Below are positions 8,193 through 15,999 of a DNA stretch of 36,936 nt, piece after piece; within the stretch, counting starts at the first letter, position 1; every line of letters begins with the position of its first letter. The stretch covers positions 8,088-45,023 of the forward strand of contig DDJR01000088.1 of the NCBI GenBank assembly GCA_002339135.1. The letters run 5' to 3'. Under the pieces are notes generated by a model, which worked only from the letters and a program-made list of their open reading frames with translations, did no database searches and had not been told where the DNA came from. Source of the stretch: Flavobacteriales bacterium UBA2619 (GTDB taxonomy: Bacteria; Bacteroidota; Bacteroidia; Flavobacteriales_D; Sanyastnellaceae). Both the position numbers and the translations under genes were made by a program.

Positions 8193-10781
8193 ATGATGAC
8201 TTTTAGAACAGGCGCTGCAACTCTATCTATTGTACTAGGACTTCAGGTGGCAATGCCTAACATATCTAACGCTCAGTTATTTAAAAATAAAAATAAGAAA
8301 GAGTCGGCAGAGAATTCAAAAAAATCTGACTTCAAATCGATATCGGACATCACGAAAGCTGCAGAGAAGTTCGAGGGTCTTTTCACAATGTATCGCGACA
8401 CCGTAACCGGTGAATCATGGATTGCTATTCCTCAAGAATCTTTAGACACTGAATTTATTTACTTCTCTCAAGTTGAGGATGGCGTTTTACAAACCGGGAA
8501 TTTTCGTGGAAGCTATGGCTCAAGTAAAATCATTACTTTTAACAAGCATTTCGACAGAATAGAAGTACACCACGAAAACACTTCATACTATTTTAATCCT
8601 GAGAGCCCTTTGTCTCGTTCAGAGCAAGCAAACATCAACACTCCCATTCTTGCAAGCTTGGATATTAAAGCTACAGAGGGTGAAGACTCAATATTCTTGA
8701 TTTCTGGTGATGCTCTCTTCTTAAGTGAGAAGATCTCTATGATCAAGCCGCCATCTCGTCCAGGAAGTAAAAGTGCTCTGGGAAAACTATCCAGCAGCAA
8801 GACCAAGATAACAGACTTCAACAATTATCCTGAAAACCTAGAGGTAATCGTTGACTTTGTTTATGACAACTCTAATCCATCTGTCCGAGCATCAGCGCTG
8901 ACTGATGCTCGCTACATTACTGTAGGATACCGTCACGCACTCATGCAAATGCCCGAGGATGGATTCACACCACGTCAGGATGACGCTAGAATAGGCTTCT
9001 TCATGACTCAGGTAAATGACATGACATCTACTGAATTAACACCCTGGAAAGACATGATACACAGGTGGAGATTAGAAAAAAAAGACCCCTCTGCCGCACT
9101 TTCTGAGCCTGTTAAAGCGATAACATGGTGGATTGAAAACACCACGCCTTATGAATTCCGTGATCACATTAAAACTGGAGTTGAGAAGTGGAACCTTGCA
9201 TTTGAAAAGATTGGATTTAAGAACGCTATTGTGGTGAAAATACAACCTGACGATGCGACTTGGGATGCGGGAGACATTCGCTACAATGTTCTCAGATGGA
9301 CTTCCTCGCCGTCCACTCCTTTTAGTGGTTACGGCCCAAGCTTCGTGAATCCTCGCACAGGGGAAATTTTAGGCGCTGATGTTATGCTTGAGTTTGCTGG
9401 AATGACCAGAAGACTTTGGAAATCCGAAAACTTTAAAACTGGCGGAAATGACTCGGAATTAAATGATGCGATATCAGCTCGTGAGAGAACCGCAGAAATG
9501 ATGAACCGTTGTGAAGCTGGAGACATGATGGCTCGAAATTCTATGTTCACATTGGCTGCGATGAAAACGTTGGCTTACAATGATGAAGAGCACAAAGAAT
9601 TTACAAGACAGACCCTGCACCGCCTTTCTCTTCACGAAGTAGGCCACACATTGGGTCTCAGTCACAACATGCACGCTTCTACGATGCTAAGCCCTGAAGA
9701 ACTTAAGGACGCTGACAAGGTAGCCGAGAACGGAATGTGTAACAGTGTGATGGAATATCCTGCCATCAACTTTACGCTTAATCCTGAGGACTTAACGTTA
9801 TACTATGATGACTCACCAGGGCCCTATGACTACTGGGTAATTGAGTATGGTTACAGTACCGGAATAGAGGACCTTGAACAAGAAAAGGCTCGGTTAGAAA
9901 AAATTCTTTCTAAGTCTAACTCTCCCCTACTCCAATTTGGAAATGATGCTGATGACATGAGAGGCACAGGTCAGGGAGTTAATCCAGACGTAAATATCTA
10001 TGACCTTTCCAGCGATCCTGTAGCATACGCTGCTGAAAGATGTGAGTTAGTCAATCACTTGCTTCCACAGATCGTTTCAAAACATTCTGGATCGGAATCC
10101 AGCTTCGAAGAAGTTCGCTCAGCATATTATTCACTCACTGGCGAATATGCTATTCAGCTTCGTGTTATGACTCGTCAAATTGCTGGTGTTCGTTATGACC
10201 GCTCTGGACCAGCCAACATCGGTGACGGAAAACCCTATACACCAGTGTCTCTGGCAGACCAAAAAGCTGCTCTTGAAGCGTTAGCCAAGTATGCATTTGC
10301 CCCGGACGCATTTGAAGCAGCAAGCACCACATACAATTATCTACAAGCACAGAGAAGAGGCTTCGGCTTCTTCGGAAGAGCTGAAGCACCTGAGATACAC
10401 GCCAGAGCACTTTCAGCTCAACGAACAGCACTAGCTCACCTGCTTCACAGGAATGTCCTCAGAAGGCTTACAGACGCTTCGCTGTATGGAGGGCAATACG
10501 ATGTTGCGTCTTACATCAGTGATTTAACCGACGACATCTTTAAAAAAGATCTTCGAACTTCTGTCAACACATTCCGCCAAGGTCTTCAGATTGCTTATAC
10601 AGAATCACTGATTAAGTCATTGGATCCTGAGCAGAAGTATGACAGAATTTCTCGGGGAGTAATGATCTCTGAACTAAAACGAATTGAAAAATTCGAACGT
10701 GACGCACCATCACCTGATGGACTCACTAAAGCTCACAGATATCACCTTAAATTCCTGATTGACCAGGCTTGGAAGAATTAA
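8193..10781 (+). CDS. Secreted zinc metalloprotease (DUF5117/DUF4953, metzincin-like)
   Basis: An 862-residue protein with an N-terminal signal peptide (about residues 1-28, ending SNAQ). It matches the Bacteroidota zinc-dependent metalloproteases with short DUF5118, then DUF5117 and DUF4953 domains. The extended zinc site HEVGHTLGLSH occupies residues 481-491 (zinc ligands H481, H485, H491; general base E482). A Met-turn-like NSVMEYP follows at 517-523, as in metzincins. About 340 residues of helical sequence follow the catalytic domain. A weak -7-like element (TATATTGT) lies at 8161-8168. The LysM gene starts three bases after its stop, making it the first gene of the operon that ends with the MBOAT gene. 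Its substrate is unknown; periplasmic or outer-surface action is likely. Confidence 0.92.
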   Translation: MMTFRTGAATLSIVLGLQVAMPNISNAQLFKNKNKKESAENSKKSDFKSISDITKAAEKFEGLFTMYRDTVTGESWIAIPQESLDTEFIYFSQVEDGVLQTGNFRGSYGSSKIITFNKHFDRIEVHHENTSYYFNPESPLSRSEQANINTPILASLDIKATEGEDSIFLISGDALFLSEKISMIKPPSRPGSKSALGKLSSSKTKITDFNNYPENLEVIVDFVYDNSNPSVRASALTDARYITVGYRHALMQMPEDGFTPRQDDARIGFFMTQVNDMTSTELTPWKDMIHRWRLEKKDPSAALSEPVKAITWWIENTTPYEFRDHIKTGVEKWNLAFEKIGFKNAIVVKIQPDDATWDAGDIRYNVLRWTSSPSTPFSGYGPSFVNPRTGEILGADVMLEFAGMTRRLWKSENFKTGGNDSELNDAISARERTAEMMNRCEAGDMMARNSMFTLAAMKTLAYNDEEHKEFTRQTLHRLSLHEVGHTLGLSHNMHASTMLSPEELKDADKVAENGMCNSVMEYPAINFTLNPEDLTLYYDDSPGPYDYWVIEYGYSTGIEDLEQEKARLEKILSKSNSPLLQFGNDADDMRGTGQGVNPDVNIYDLSSDPVAYAAERCELVNHLLPQIVSKHSGSESSFEEVRSAYYSLTGEYAIQLRVMTRQIAGVRYDRSGPANIGDGKPYTPVSLADQKAALEALAKYAFAPDAFEAASTTYNYLQAQRRGFGFFGRAEAPEIHARALSAQRTALAHLLHRNVLRRLTDASLYGGQYDVASYISDLTDDIFKKDLRTSVNTFRQGLQIAYTESLIKSLDPEQKYDRISRGVMISELKRIEKFERDAPSPDGLTKAHRYHLKFLIDQAWKN

Positions 10782-10784
10782 TAC

Positions 10785-11462
10785 ATGGTGTCTATTTTGA
10801 AAAAATTAAGTAAAATAGCCGCGTTTTGCACGCTGTTTTTTTCGTACGATTCTTTTCAATGCCAAACTTTTACACCAGAGCTAAAACAGGAAATCAGAGC
10901 TCCTGACAAGTGGGAGATTCTGTATAAAATTGCAGTTGAAGATAAGAGTCTACAGTCAAAAATTATGGACACTTACAGGGCAAATGAATACGCTCTACTA
11001 TTTGAAGTTAACGAGAGATTTGAGAAATGTGAAGATATTTGGAGGCTCAAAGCGGAGGCTCTAGAATTACCTCCTTCAGCCGCGTTTATTCCACTGATGC
11101 TCTATGGCCGATTTGAAGACACGAAATGTGACTGCAACAGGTCAGGCGACAACTTACAATCTTTGCGATCAATTCAAAACCTAGAGTTTATCTCAGTGCT
11201 TAAGGGTCTTTTTGACGCGAGTGAGGTTGATGATGAATTCGACTTTTTTCTTCAAGAATTAAGCATCGTAATTCGGTTAATTGAAAATTTTAACCTGCAA
11301 AAAATCACTGTAAGATTGAACCATCACCTTGTCAAAAAGGGAGAAACACTTTACCGATTATCTTCTATCTACGGTGTGTCAGTCACTGAAATTCAAACCG
11401 CCAACAAGCTCGGCGCCAGTACAAATATTACAATCGGGAGCTTGCTGACTATTCCCGAATGA
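10785..11462 (+). CDS. Exported LysM-domain protein
   Basis: A 225-residue protein with an N-terminal hydrophobic segment (about residues 9-25) that could be a signal peptide or anchor. A mostly helical central region, about 35-175, belongs to no family I recognise; it contains a CDCN motif. One LysM domain covers about residues 181-225 (KKGETLYRLSSIYGVSVTEI through IGSLLTIPE), a fold that binds N-acetylglucosamine polymers such as peptidoglycan. It starts three bases after the protease stop and overlaps the SGNH gene by four bases (ATGA). It probably locates to the periplasm and may position the operon's other products on the cell wall, which is inference from context. Confidence 0.85.
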   Translation: MVSILKKLSKIAAFCTLFFSYDSFQCQTFTPELKQEIRAPDKWEILYKIAVEDKSLQSKIMDTYRANEYALLFEVNERFEKCEDIWRLKAEALELPPSAAFIPLMLYGRFEDTKCDCNRSGDNLQSLRSIQNLEFISVLKGLFDASEVDDEFDFFLQELSIVIRLIENFNLQKITVRLNHHLVKKGETLYRLSSIYGVSVTEIQTANKLGASTNITIGSLLTIPE

Positions 11463-12943
11463 TGAAAGTGAAGAACAACCAACTTCACGGCCCCAGACAC
11501 ACTGTCCTGTTTTTAATTTTACTCTTGGGGGCTTTGTATCACACAACTTTAATAGAACTGTTTTCAGTAAAAAATGAAGTTGACACCTTCGAGCTGACAG
11601 AGAAAACAGATTCAATCATCCTGAAAACAATAGCGGCAACAACGGTGAAAACAGACTCTTTAGAGAAGAAAAAGGAGATTGAAACAGAAGCTACCATCAA
11701 AAGAGAAAAAACACAAGACAGAACACTCGATCTACTACACAACCTTTGGCATCCGACATACGACACATGCAGTGTGACAAATATGGCCAAGGAGAAACGA
11801 ATTTCAGGTAGCAAAACAGCAAAAAAACATTTGTGGCGTTTTTTTGAAAAGCTCAATGGACTCAGTAAAGAAAGCCAATTGCACGTTTTACACTTCGGAG
11901 ATTCCCAAATTGAAGGAGATAGAATCACAGGAAGAATCAGATCTAGTTGGCAGAAAACTTGGGGTGGAAGCGGTCCTGGGCTCATCCCTGCAATCCAACC
12001 TGTTCCCGCTCTTTCTGTGAGGCAGAAACACGAGGGCAACATGAAAAGATATACGAAATTCGGCAAACGTGACACCACAGTGACACACACTTGTTTTGGA
12101 GGCATGGCTTCGTTCACCACAGTACTCGATCATGGAAAAGTAACCGTTAAGCCACATCCTTCGGGATTTAGAAAAAACCAAGTTTGGGAGCAAGCAGAAG
12201 TGCTCATCGGCGCAGCTCCACTTGGAGGCAAACTAACTGTTTCCGGCGAATTTACTGATTCCATCACTGTTGATATTGCGCCGTCAAGCACTGGACATCA
12301 CAGCTCAATTGTCATTGAATTGGCGGGAATAAAAGAGGAAGTGGTTTTTGAGTTTGAGGGACATGAAATAGAAATAACCGGGATACAACTTGGGAGCAGG
12401 AATGGCCTTGCAGTTCACAACATCCCCATGCGATCAAGTTCAGGAACAGTCTTTAAAAGCTTGAACAAAAATCATTTTAAAAAATACCTGCAGAATTGGG
12501 ATGTGGGTATGGTGATTCTACAATATGGTGGAAACACCGCCCCTTACGTTAAAGACGAGTTGTCCGCCATGAGGTATGGAAAAAGGTTTCAATCCCAATT
12601 AAAATACTTGAAGACAATACTTCCAGAAGCAACTTTCTTAGTCATTGGTCCTTCGGACATGGGGGTGACAAACGATTCATCATTGCTCACTTACCCGATG
12701 CTTGGTGCGATTAGAATAGAGATGAAGAAGGTGACCTTGCTAGAAGAAGCTCTTTATTGGGACCTGTTTGAAGCCATGGGAGGCCCAGGAACAATGGAGA
12801 TTTGGGCTGAAAGCACCCCGAGGTTAGCCTCACCAGACTTGGTTCATTTCACACCCAAAGGAGCAAAAATTATCGGCGAATTGTTCGATCAAACAATCAG
12901 AGCAGAGCATCGGTTTTGGGAGCAAGAAATTGTAGGAGAATGA
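11459..12943 (+). CDS. Membrane-anchored SGNH hydrolase/acetyltransferase-like protein with inserted beta domain
   Basis: A 494-residue protein with one N-terminal membrane segment (about residues 14-31) and a Thr/Lys/Glu-rich linker to about 110. The SGNH fold then starts with block I HFGDSQIEGD (nucleophile S149). Block III is represented by YGGN with N359, and block V by DLVHFTPKG (D460, H463). About 200 residues lie between blocks I and III, much of it predicted beta-rich sequence. This recalls the carbohydrate-binding module inserted in peptidoglycan O-acetyl esterases/transferases of the Ape1/PatB group. Overlaps with the LysM gene upstream (ATGA) and the MBOAT gene downstream (ATGA) suggest it receives acyl groups moved across the membrane by the MBOAT protein. 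Esterase activity is an alternative. Confidence 0.83.
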   Translation: MMKVKNNQLHGPRHTVLFLILLLGALYHTTLIELFSVKNEVDTFELTEKTDSIILKTIAATTVKTDSLEKKKEIETEATIKREKTQDRTLDLLHNLWHPTYDTCSVTNMAKEKRISGSKTAKKHLWRFFEKLNGLSKESQLHVLHFGDSQIEGDRITGRIRSSWQKTWGGSGPGLIPAIQPVPALSVRQKHEGNMKRYTKFGKRDTTVTHTCFGGMASFTTVLDHGKVTVKPHPSGFRKNQVWEQAEVLIGAAPLGGKLTVSGEFTDSITVDIAPSSTGHHSSIVIELAGIKEEVVFEFEGHEIEITGIQLGSRNGLAVHNIPMRSSSGTVFKSLNKNHFKKYLQNWDVGMVILQYGGNTAPYVKDELSAMRYGKRFQSQLKYLKTILPEATFLVIGPSDMGVTNDSSLLTYPMLGAIRIEMKKVTLLEEALYWDLFEAMGGPGTMEIWAESTPRLASPDLVHFTPKGAKIIGELFDQTIRAEHRFWEQEIVGE

Positions 12944-14571
12944 GTTCGGATTTACTATTCACAAAACCAGCCTTTTATCTTTTCCTTCTCGCGGTGATGG
13001 TAGGCTTATCTTTTTTGAAGAATAAAACAGGGATGCGCAATGCCTTTTTATTTGCCGCAAGCCTTTTTTTCTATTGGAAAACAAGTGCTGCTTTTGTTCT
13101 CTTGCTTCTGTTTTCTACAGTTGCAGACTGGGGCATTGCAGCGGCGATGGATCGAAGTGAAAATTTACAAAGGAGACTTTGGCTCATCCTCAGTATTTTC
13201 ATCAATCTGGGTTTGCTTGGCTTTTTTAAATACGCCTATTTTTTTGCTGACTCTAGCGCGATGCTTTTCGACACTTCCTTTAGGGTAGATTCCATCTTGC
13301 TACCTGTAGGGATTTCATTCTATACTTTCCAAACACTTTCCTATTCAATCGATGTCTACAGGCGAAAAGTACCACCCGTAAAATCACTCTTAGATTTCGG
13401 CTGTTATGTTACTTTTTTTCCGCAGCTGGTTGCTGGACCCATCGTCAGAGCGAAAGACTTTATCCCACAACTGCATAGAAAATACGATTTATCAAGAAAA
13501 GAATTTCACTTAGGTGTGTGGTGGATCTTAACGGGCCTTGTTAAAAAAATTGTAATCGCTGACTACATAGCGATGAACTTGGTCGACAGAGTGTTTGCAA
13601 ACCCTTCCAGCTATAGCGGCATGGAAGTTCTTCTGGGTCTCTATGGATATAGTCTACAGGTGTTTGCAGATTTCAGCGGTTATAGCGATATCGCAATCGG
13701 TGTCGCTTTGATCATGGGCTTTCGATTGGCTGAAAATTTCAATTCACCATATAAATCAAGAAATCTAGGAGAATTTTGGGGTAGATGGCACATCTCACTT
13801 TCAACATGGCTAAGGGATTACTTGTATATCCCCATGGGAGGCAGCAGGAATTCCAGTGTCTTTTCCTTTATTTTTTCACTGGGAATCATCGTGTTTGCGG
13901 GACTTATGTTTCGGGAAGTCGAAGAAACAATCAATGTAGGAGTTCTGTTTTTTGGCAGTGGAATGTTCATGATGGTTTGTGCATCAGGCGTAATGTATCC
14001 CAACTGGGGGAGAAAACTTTCAACTTACATGAACATTCTTGCGACGATGGTTATTGGTGGGTTGTGGCATGGTGCATCTTGGAACTTCCTCCTTTGGGGG
14101 GCACTTAATGGAGCTGGATTGTTGGTTTATAAAATCGCAGGAAGGCACTTGCCATGGGCAAAAAGCGAAAAGTTAATCGCAAGAACATGGGGCGTACTTG
14201 TAACATTCAACTTCATCACATTCACAAGGATTTGGTTTAGATCTGGATCGAGTAGTGACTGGGAGAACGGTGCTGGAGACCACAACATCCTCACCGAATG
14301 GTTCACCGCCAATGATCTCTTGTACCAAATATCCAATCATTTTCACGACATCCCCGCCTTAGAATTACTCCAAGGTCACGTGGTTGTGGTTTCTGTAATG
14401 TTGGTAGGCTATATTCTGCATCTCATGCCTTCAAAAATGACTTCAAATGTGATTGACAGATTTACAAACCTTCATGTAACAGCCGTCTTTTGCATCACAA
14501 TTTCAGTCGTTGCAGTTCTTTGGAAAGTTGGAGCATCTGCTCCTGCACCTTTTATATACTTCCAATTCTAA
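12940..14571 (+). CDS. MBOAT-family O-acyltransferase (AlgI/PatA-like)
   Basis: A 543-residue polytopic membrane protein of the MBOAT family. Hallmarks are FNSPYKSRNLGEFWGRWHISL, then LSTWLRDYLYIPMGG, and the invariant histidine H377 in GLWHGASWNFLLWG. Homologues (AlgI, PatA, DltB) move an acyl group, usually acetyl, from a cytoplasmic donor across the inner membrane to a partner that modifies alginate, peptidoglycan or teichoic acid. ATG 12940 overlaps the SGNH stop (ATGA) and is preferred to the upstream TTG at 12916. The SGNH partner and LysM protein point to peptidoglycan or another cell-wall glycan as acceptor, but sequence alone does not settle this. Confidence 0.93.
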   Translation: MSSDLLFTKPAFYLFLLAVMVGLSFLKNKTGMRNAFLFAASLFFYWKTSAAFVLLLLFSTVADWGIAAAMDRSENLQRRLWLILSIFINLGLLGFFKYAYFFADSSAMLFDTSFRVDSILLPVGISFYTFQTLSYSIDVYRRKVPPVKSLLDFGCYVTFFPQLVAGPIVRAKDFIPQLHRKYDLSRKEFHLGVWWILTGLVKKIVIADYIAMNLVDRVFANPSSYSGMEVLLGLYGYSLQVFADFSGYSDIAIGVALIMGFRLAENFNSPYKSRNLGEFWGRWHISLSTWLRDYLYIPMGGSRNSSVFSFIFSLGIIVFAGLMFREVEETINVGVLFFGSGMFMMVCASGVMYPNWGRKLSTYMNILATMVIGGLWHGASWNFLLWGALNGAGLLVYKIAGRHLPWAKSEKLIARTWGVLVTFNFITFTRIWFRSGSSSDWENGAGDHNILTEWFTANDLLYQISNHFHDIPALELLQGHVVVVSVMLVGYILHLMPSKMTSNVIDRFTNLHVTAVFCITISVVAVLWKVGASAPAPFIYFQF

Positions 14572-14594
14572 CGAGCAAAATTGCTTAGATAAAT

Positions 14595-14741
14595 TTACTC
14601 GGGCAGCAACTCAACATTTTGATAAGCTTCACAAGATTGATGGTTTGCAGCGCAAGAAGGAAGTGATAAACTGATGACAGCCATGATGATGACAACAGTT
14701 GCAGAAAAACGTACGCGAGAGGTAGAGAGGAATAACTTCAT
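14595..14741 (-). CDS. Small predicted lipoprotein (48 aa)
   Basis: A short minus-strand gene convergent with the MBOAT gene. From ATG 14741 the product is 48 residues: basic N-terminus, hydrophobic stretch ATVVIIMAVISLSL, then lipobox-like LPSC with lipidation cysteine C30 and a short tail AANHQSCEAYQNVELLPE. Tiny lipoproteins with a Cys-x-Ala-Tyr-like tail after the lipobox are common in Bacteroidota; none has a function known to me. An upstream ATG at 14777 would add 12 residues and is a possible alternative. A near-consensus -7 element (TATCTTTC, minus strand at 14768-14761) lies 19 bases before ATG 14741, which supports the shorter form. Outer-membrane location is likely. Confidence 0.6.
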   Translation of the reverse strand: MKLFLSTSRVRFSATVVIIMAVISLSLPSCAANHQSCEAYQNVELLPE

Positions 14742-14846
14742 GAATCTTAGGTTTGAACTAGAAAGATAGTGTTTCATATTGAAAATAAACAATCAAATGA
14801 GAATGTTTGCTCACTTTAAAACGTGCAAAACCTCTTTTTCGCGTGT

Positions 14847-14854
14847 TATCTTTG
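14847..14854 (+). promoter_or_regulatory. -7 promoter element TATCTTTG, four bases before ATG 14859
   Basis: Exact TAnnTTTG match, followed by catg and then the ATG at 14859. This spacing favours 14859 over the ATG at 14856 as the translated start and predicts a leaderless mRNA. No -33 TTTG is evident at the usual distance. Confidence 0.55.
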
Positions 14855-14858
14855 CATG

Positions 14859-15179
14859 ATGAATAAGGATGGAAAAAGGATTCGTGTAACTCTGTGGGCT
14901 TTAATGACAATTACCACGCTTTTTCTATTCTCAGAGTTGTTAGACAACACATTTCCTTCTCAAGCGTCTGCAGTCTCAGACGTATTCAATGTAATTAGAA
15001 CGCCACTTATGATCATCCAGTTTTTAGGACTGGGGACTTTATTTGTAGACCTCGTTGTTAGATTTGATAGGTTACAAGATAGATTCAGAATACTTCACGT
15101 CATCGCCGTGGGGTACTGCGTCATTTCCTACATGTTCGAAATCTTTGTGTTTTACATGGATTCAGCATTCCTAGCTTAA
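14859..15179 (+). CDS. Small membrane protein, three predicted TM segments
   Basis: A 106-residue protein of no recognised family. After a basic N-terminus (MNKDGKRIRVTL) come three hydrophobic segments: about residues 9-25 (LWALMTITTLFLFSEL), 44-62 (PLMIIQFLGLGTLFVDLVV) and 78-102 (LHVIAVGYCVISYMFEIFVFY). It is probably an inner-membrane protein. Other starts exist at ATG 14856 and GTG 14823, but the -7 element at 14847-14854 places the transcription start too late for 14823. Its stop overlaps the 3' end of the minus-strand gene at 15176-15940, so the two converge. No function can be assigned. Confidence 0.65.
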   Translation: MNKDGKRIRVTLWALMTITTLFLFSELLDNTFPSQASAVSDVFNVIRTPLMIIQFLGLGTLFVDLVVRFDRLQDRFRILHVIAVGYCVISYMFEIFVFYMDSAFLA

Positions 15180-15940
15180 TCCAGGTCATACCTGTAGTCC
15201 CCATCATCCAACCGGTGTGGCATCATTTTAAAAAGACTGTATTGTCTTTTTACATATAAGATAAACTCATACTGAGACCACTTTTTTAAAAGCTCATCTC
15301 CTGGGTCACAAAAATCAGCGAATGCATCAAACTCTCCACGCTTAAGTTGCACAATATCATAATCGACATACTTCACAAATAATTCCTGAAGCAATTCTCG
15401 TCTGTTGTCTCTGTTGACATACTCAGCTTCCAATCTTTTTGATTGTTCACGTCGTGAGAATTGCTCATACAAAAAAGTAATGGGGCTTTGCATCGCATTT
15501 ACCCCAGACACTCTGAAATCTTGCTCATCGTATCCCAAAGCTTCGATATCGTGGAGAATTTCACGCAAAGCTCTTGGAGCGTAAACTTCCGCTATACCTA
15601 CCTCAACTTTCAACCGTTGCAATTGAATATTAAACTCAGAATCGCGCATGGATTCAACAACCTCCCGCTCGATAGAATAATATCCAATAGCACCAAACAC
15701 AAGTGTATCTCCTGGACAAGCGCGAACTAAAAAACTACCGTCACGCTCAACAAAAACACCTCCCCCGCTCTCTCTGTTGACTGCCATCGCAGTTGGAACG
15801 ACACCTCCGGAAACTTCAAAGATCCAACCGCCCACAACGATAGAGGAGTCGCAACGGGTTGATGACACAAAGCTTTGGGCAGTAGAAGAAGTGGATAAAA
15901 AAGCAAAAGAGATGGCCAGGACGATAAAACACTTATACAT
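15176..15940 (-). CDS. Exported protein with carboxypeptidase regulatory-like domain
   Basis: A 254-residue protein with a signal peptide (residues 1-21, ending STAQ). A beta-sandwich resembling the carboxypeptidase D regulatory-like domain spans about residues 35-110; ERDGSFLVRACPGDTLVFGAIGYYS is its characteristic stretch. In Bacteroidota this domain often fronts TonB-dependent receptors, but here it is followed only by about 140 charged, helical residues with no barrel. It is probably periplasmic or attached to the outer membrane. The gene is divergent from meaB across 59 bases, and a TAACTTGC -7 element ends four bases before its ATG. The function is unknown. Confidence 0.75.
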   Translation of the reverse strand: MYKCFIVLAISFAFLSTSSTAQSFVSSTRCDSSIVVGGWIFEVSGGVVPTAMAVNRESGGGVFVERDGSFLVRACPGDTLVFGAIGYYSIEREVVESMRDSEFNIQLQRLKVEVGIAEVYAPRALREILHDIEALGYDEQDFRVSGVNAMQSPITFLYEQFSRREQSKRLEAEYVNRDNRRELLQELFVKYVDYDIVQLKRGEFDAFADFCDPGDELLKKWSQYEFILYVKRQYSLFKMMPHRLDDGDYRYDLD

Positions 15941-15944
15941 AAGC

Positions 15945-15952
15945 GCAAGTTA
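15945..15952 (-). promoter_or_regulatory. -7 element TAACTTGC, four bases before ATG (minus strand)
   Basis: On the minus strand TAACTTGC is followed by gctt and the ATG at 15940. It is the same 8-mer, at the same spacing, that precedes meaB on the opposite strand. The form is TAnnTTGC rather than canonical TAnnTTTG. Confidence 0.5.
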
Positions 15953-15987
15953 AGCCATCAAAATGTGGCGAAACATGAAAGGATTGT

Positions 15988-15995
15988 TAACTTGC
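15988..15995 (+). promoter_or_regulatory. -7 element TAACTTGC, four bases before meaB ATG
   Basis: TAACTTGC followed by ccaa and the meaB ATG at 16000. It mirrors the divergent promoter at 15952-15945 and predicts leaderless transcription of meaB. Confidence 0.5.
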
Positions 15996-15999
15996 CCAA

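Noticed and set aside
11539..12120. Long open frame (193 codons) on the minus strand inside the SGNH gene
   Set aside because: It lies antisense to a gene with clear catalytic motifs, is rich in Ser/Cys/Phe in a way typical of shadow frames, and has no promoter or recognisable domain.
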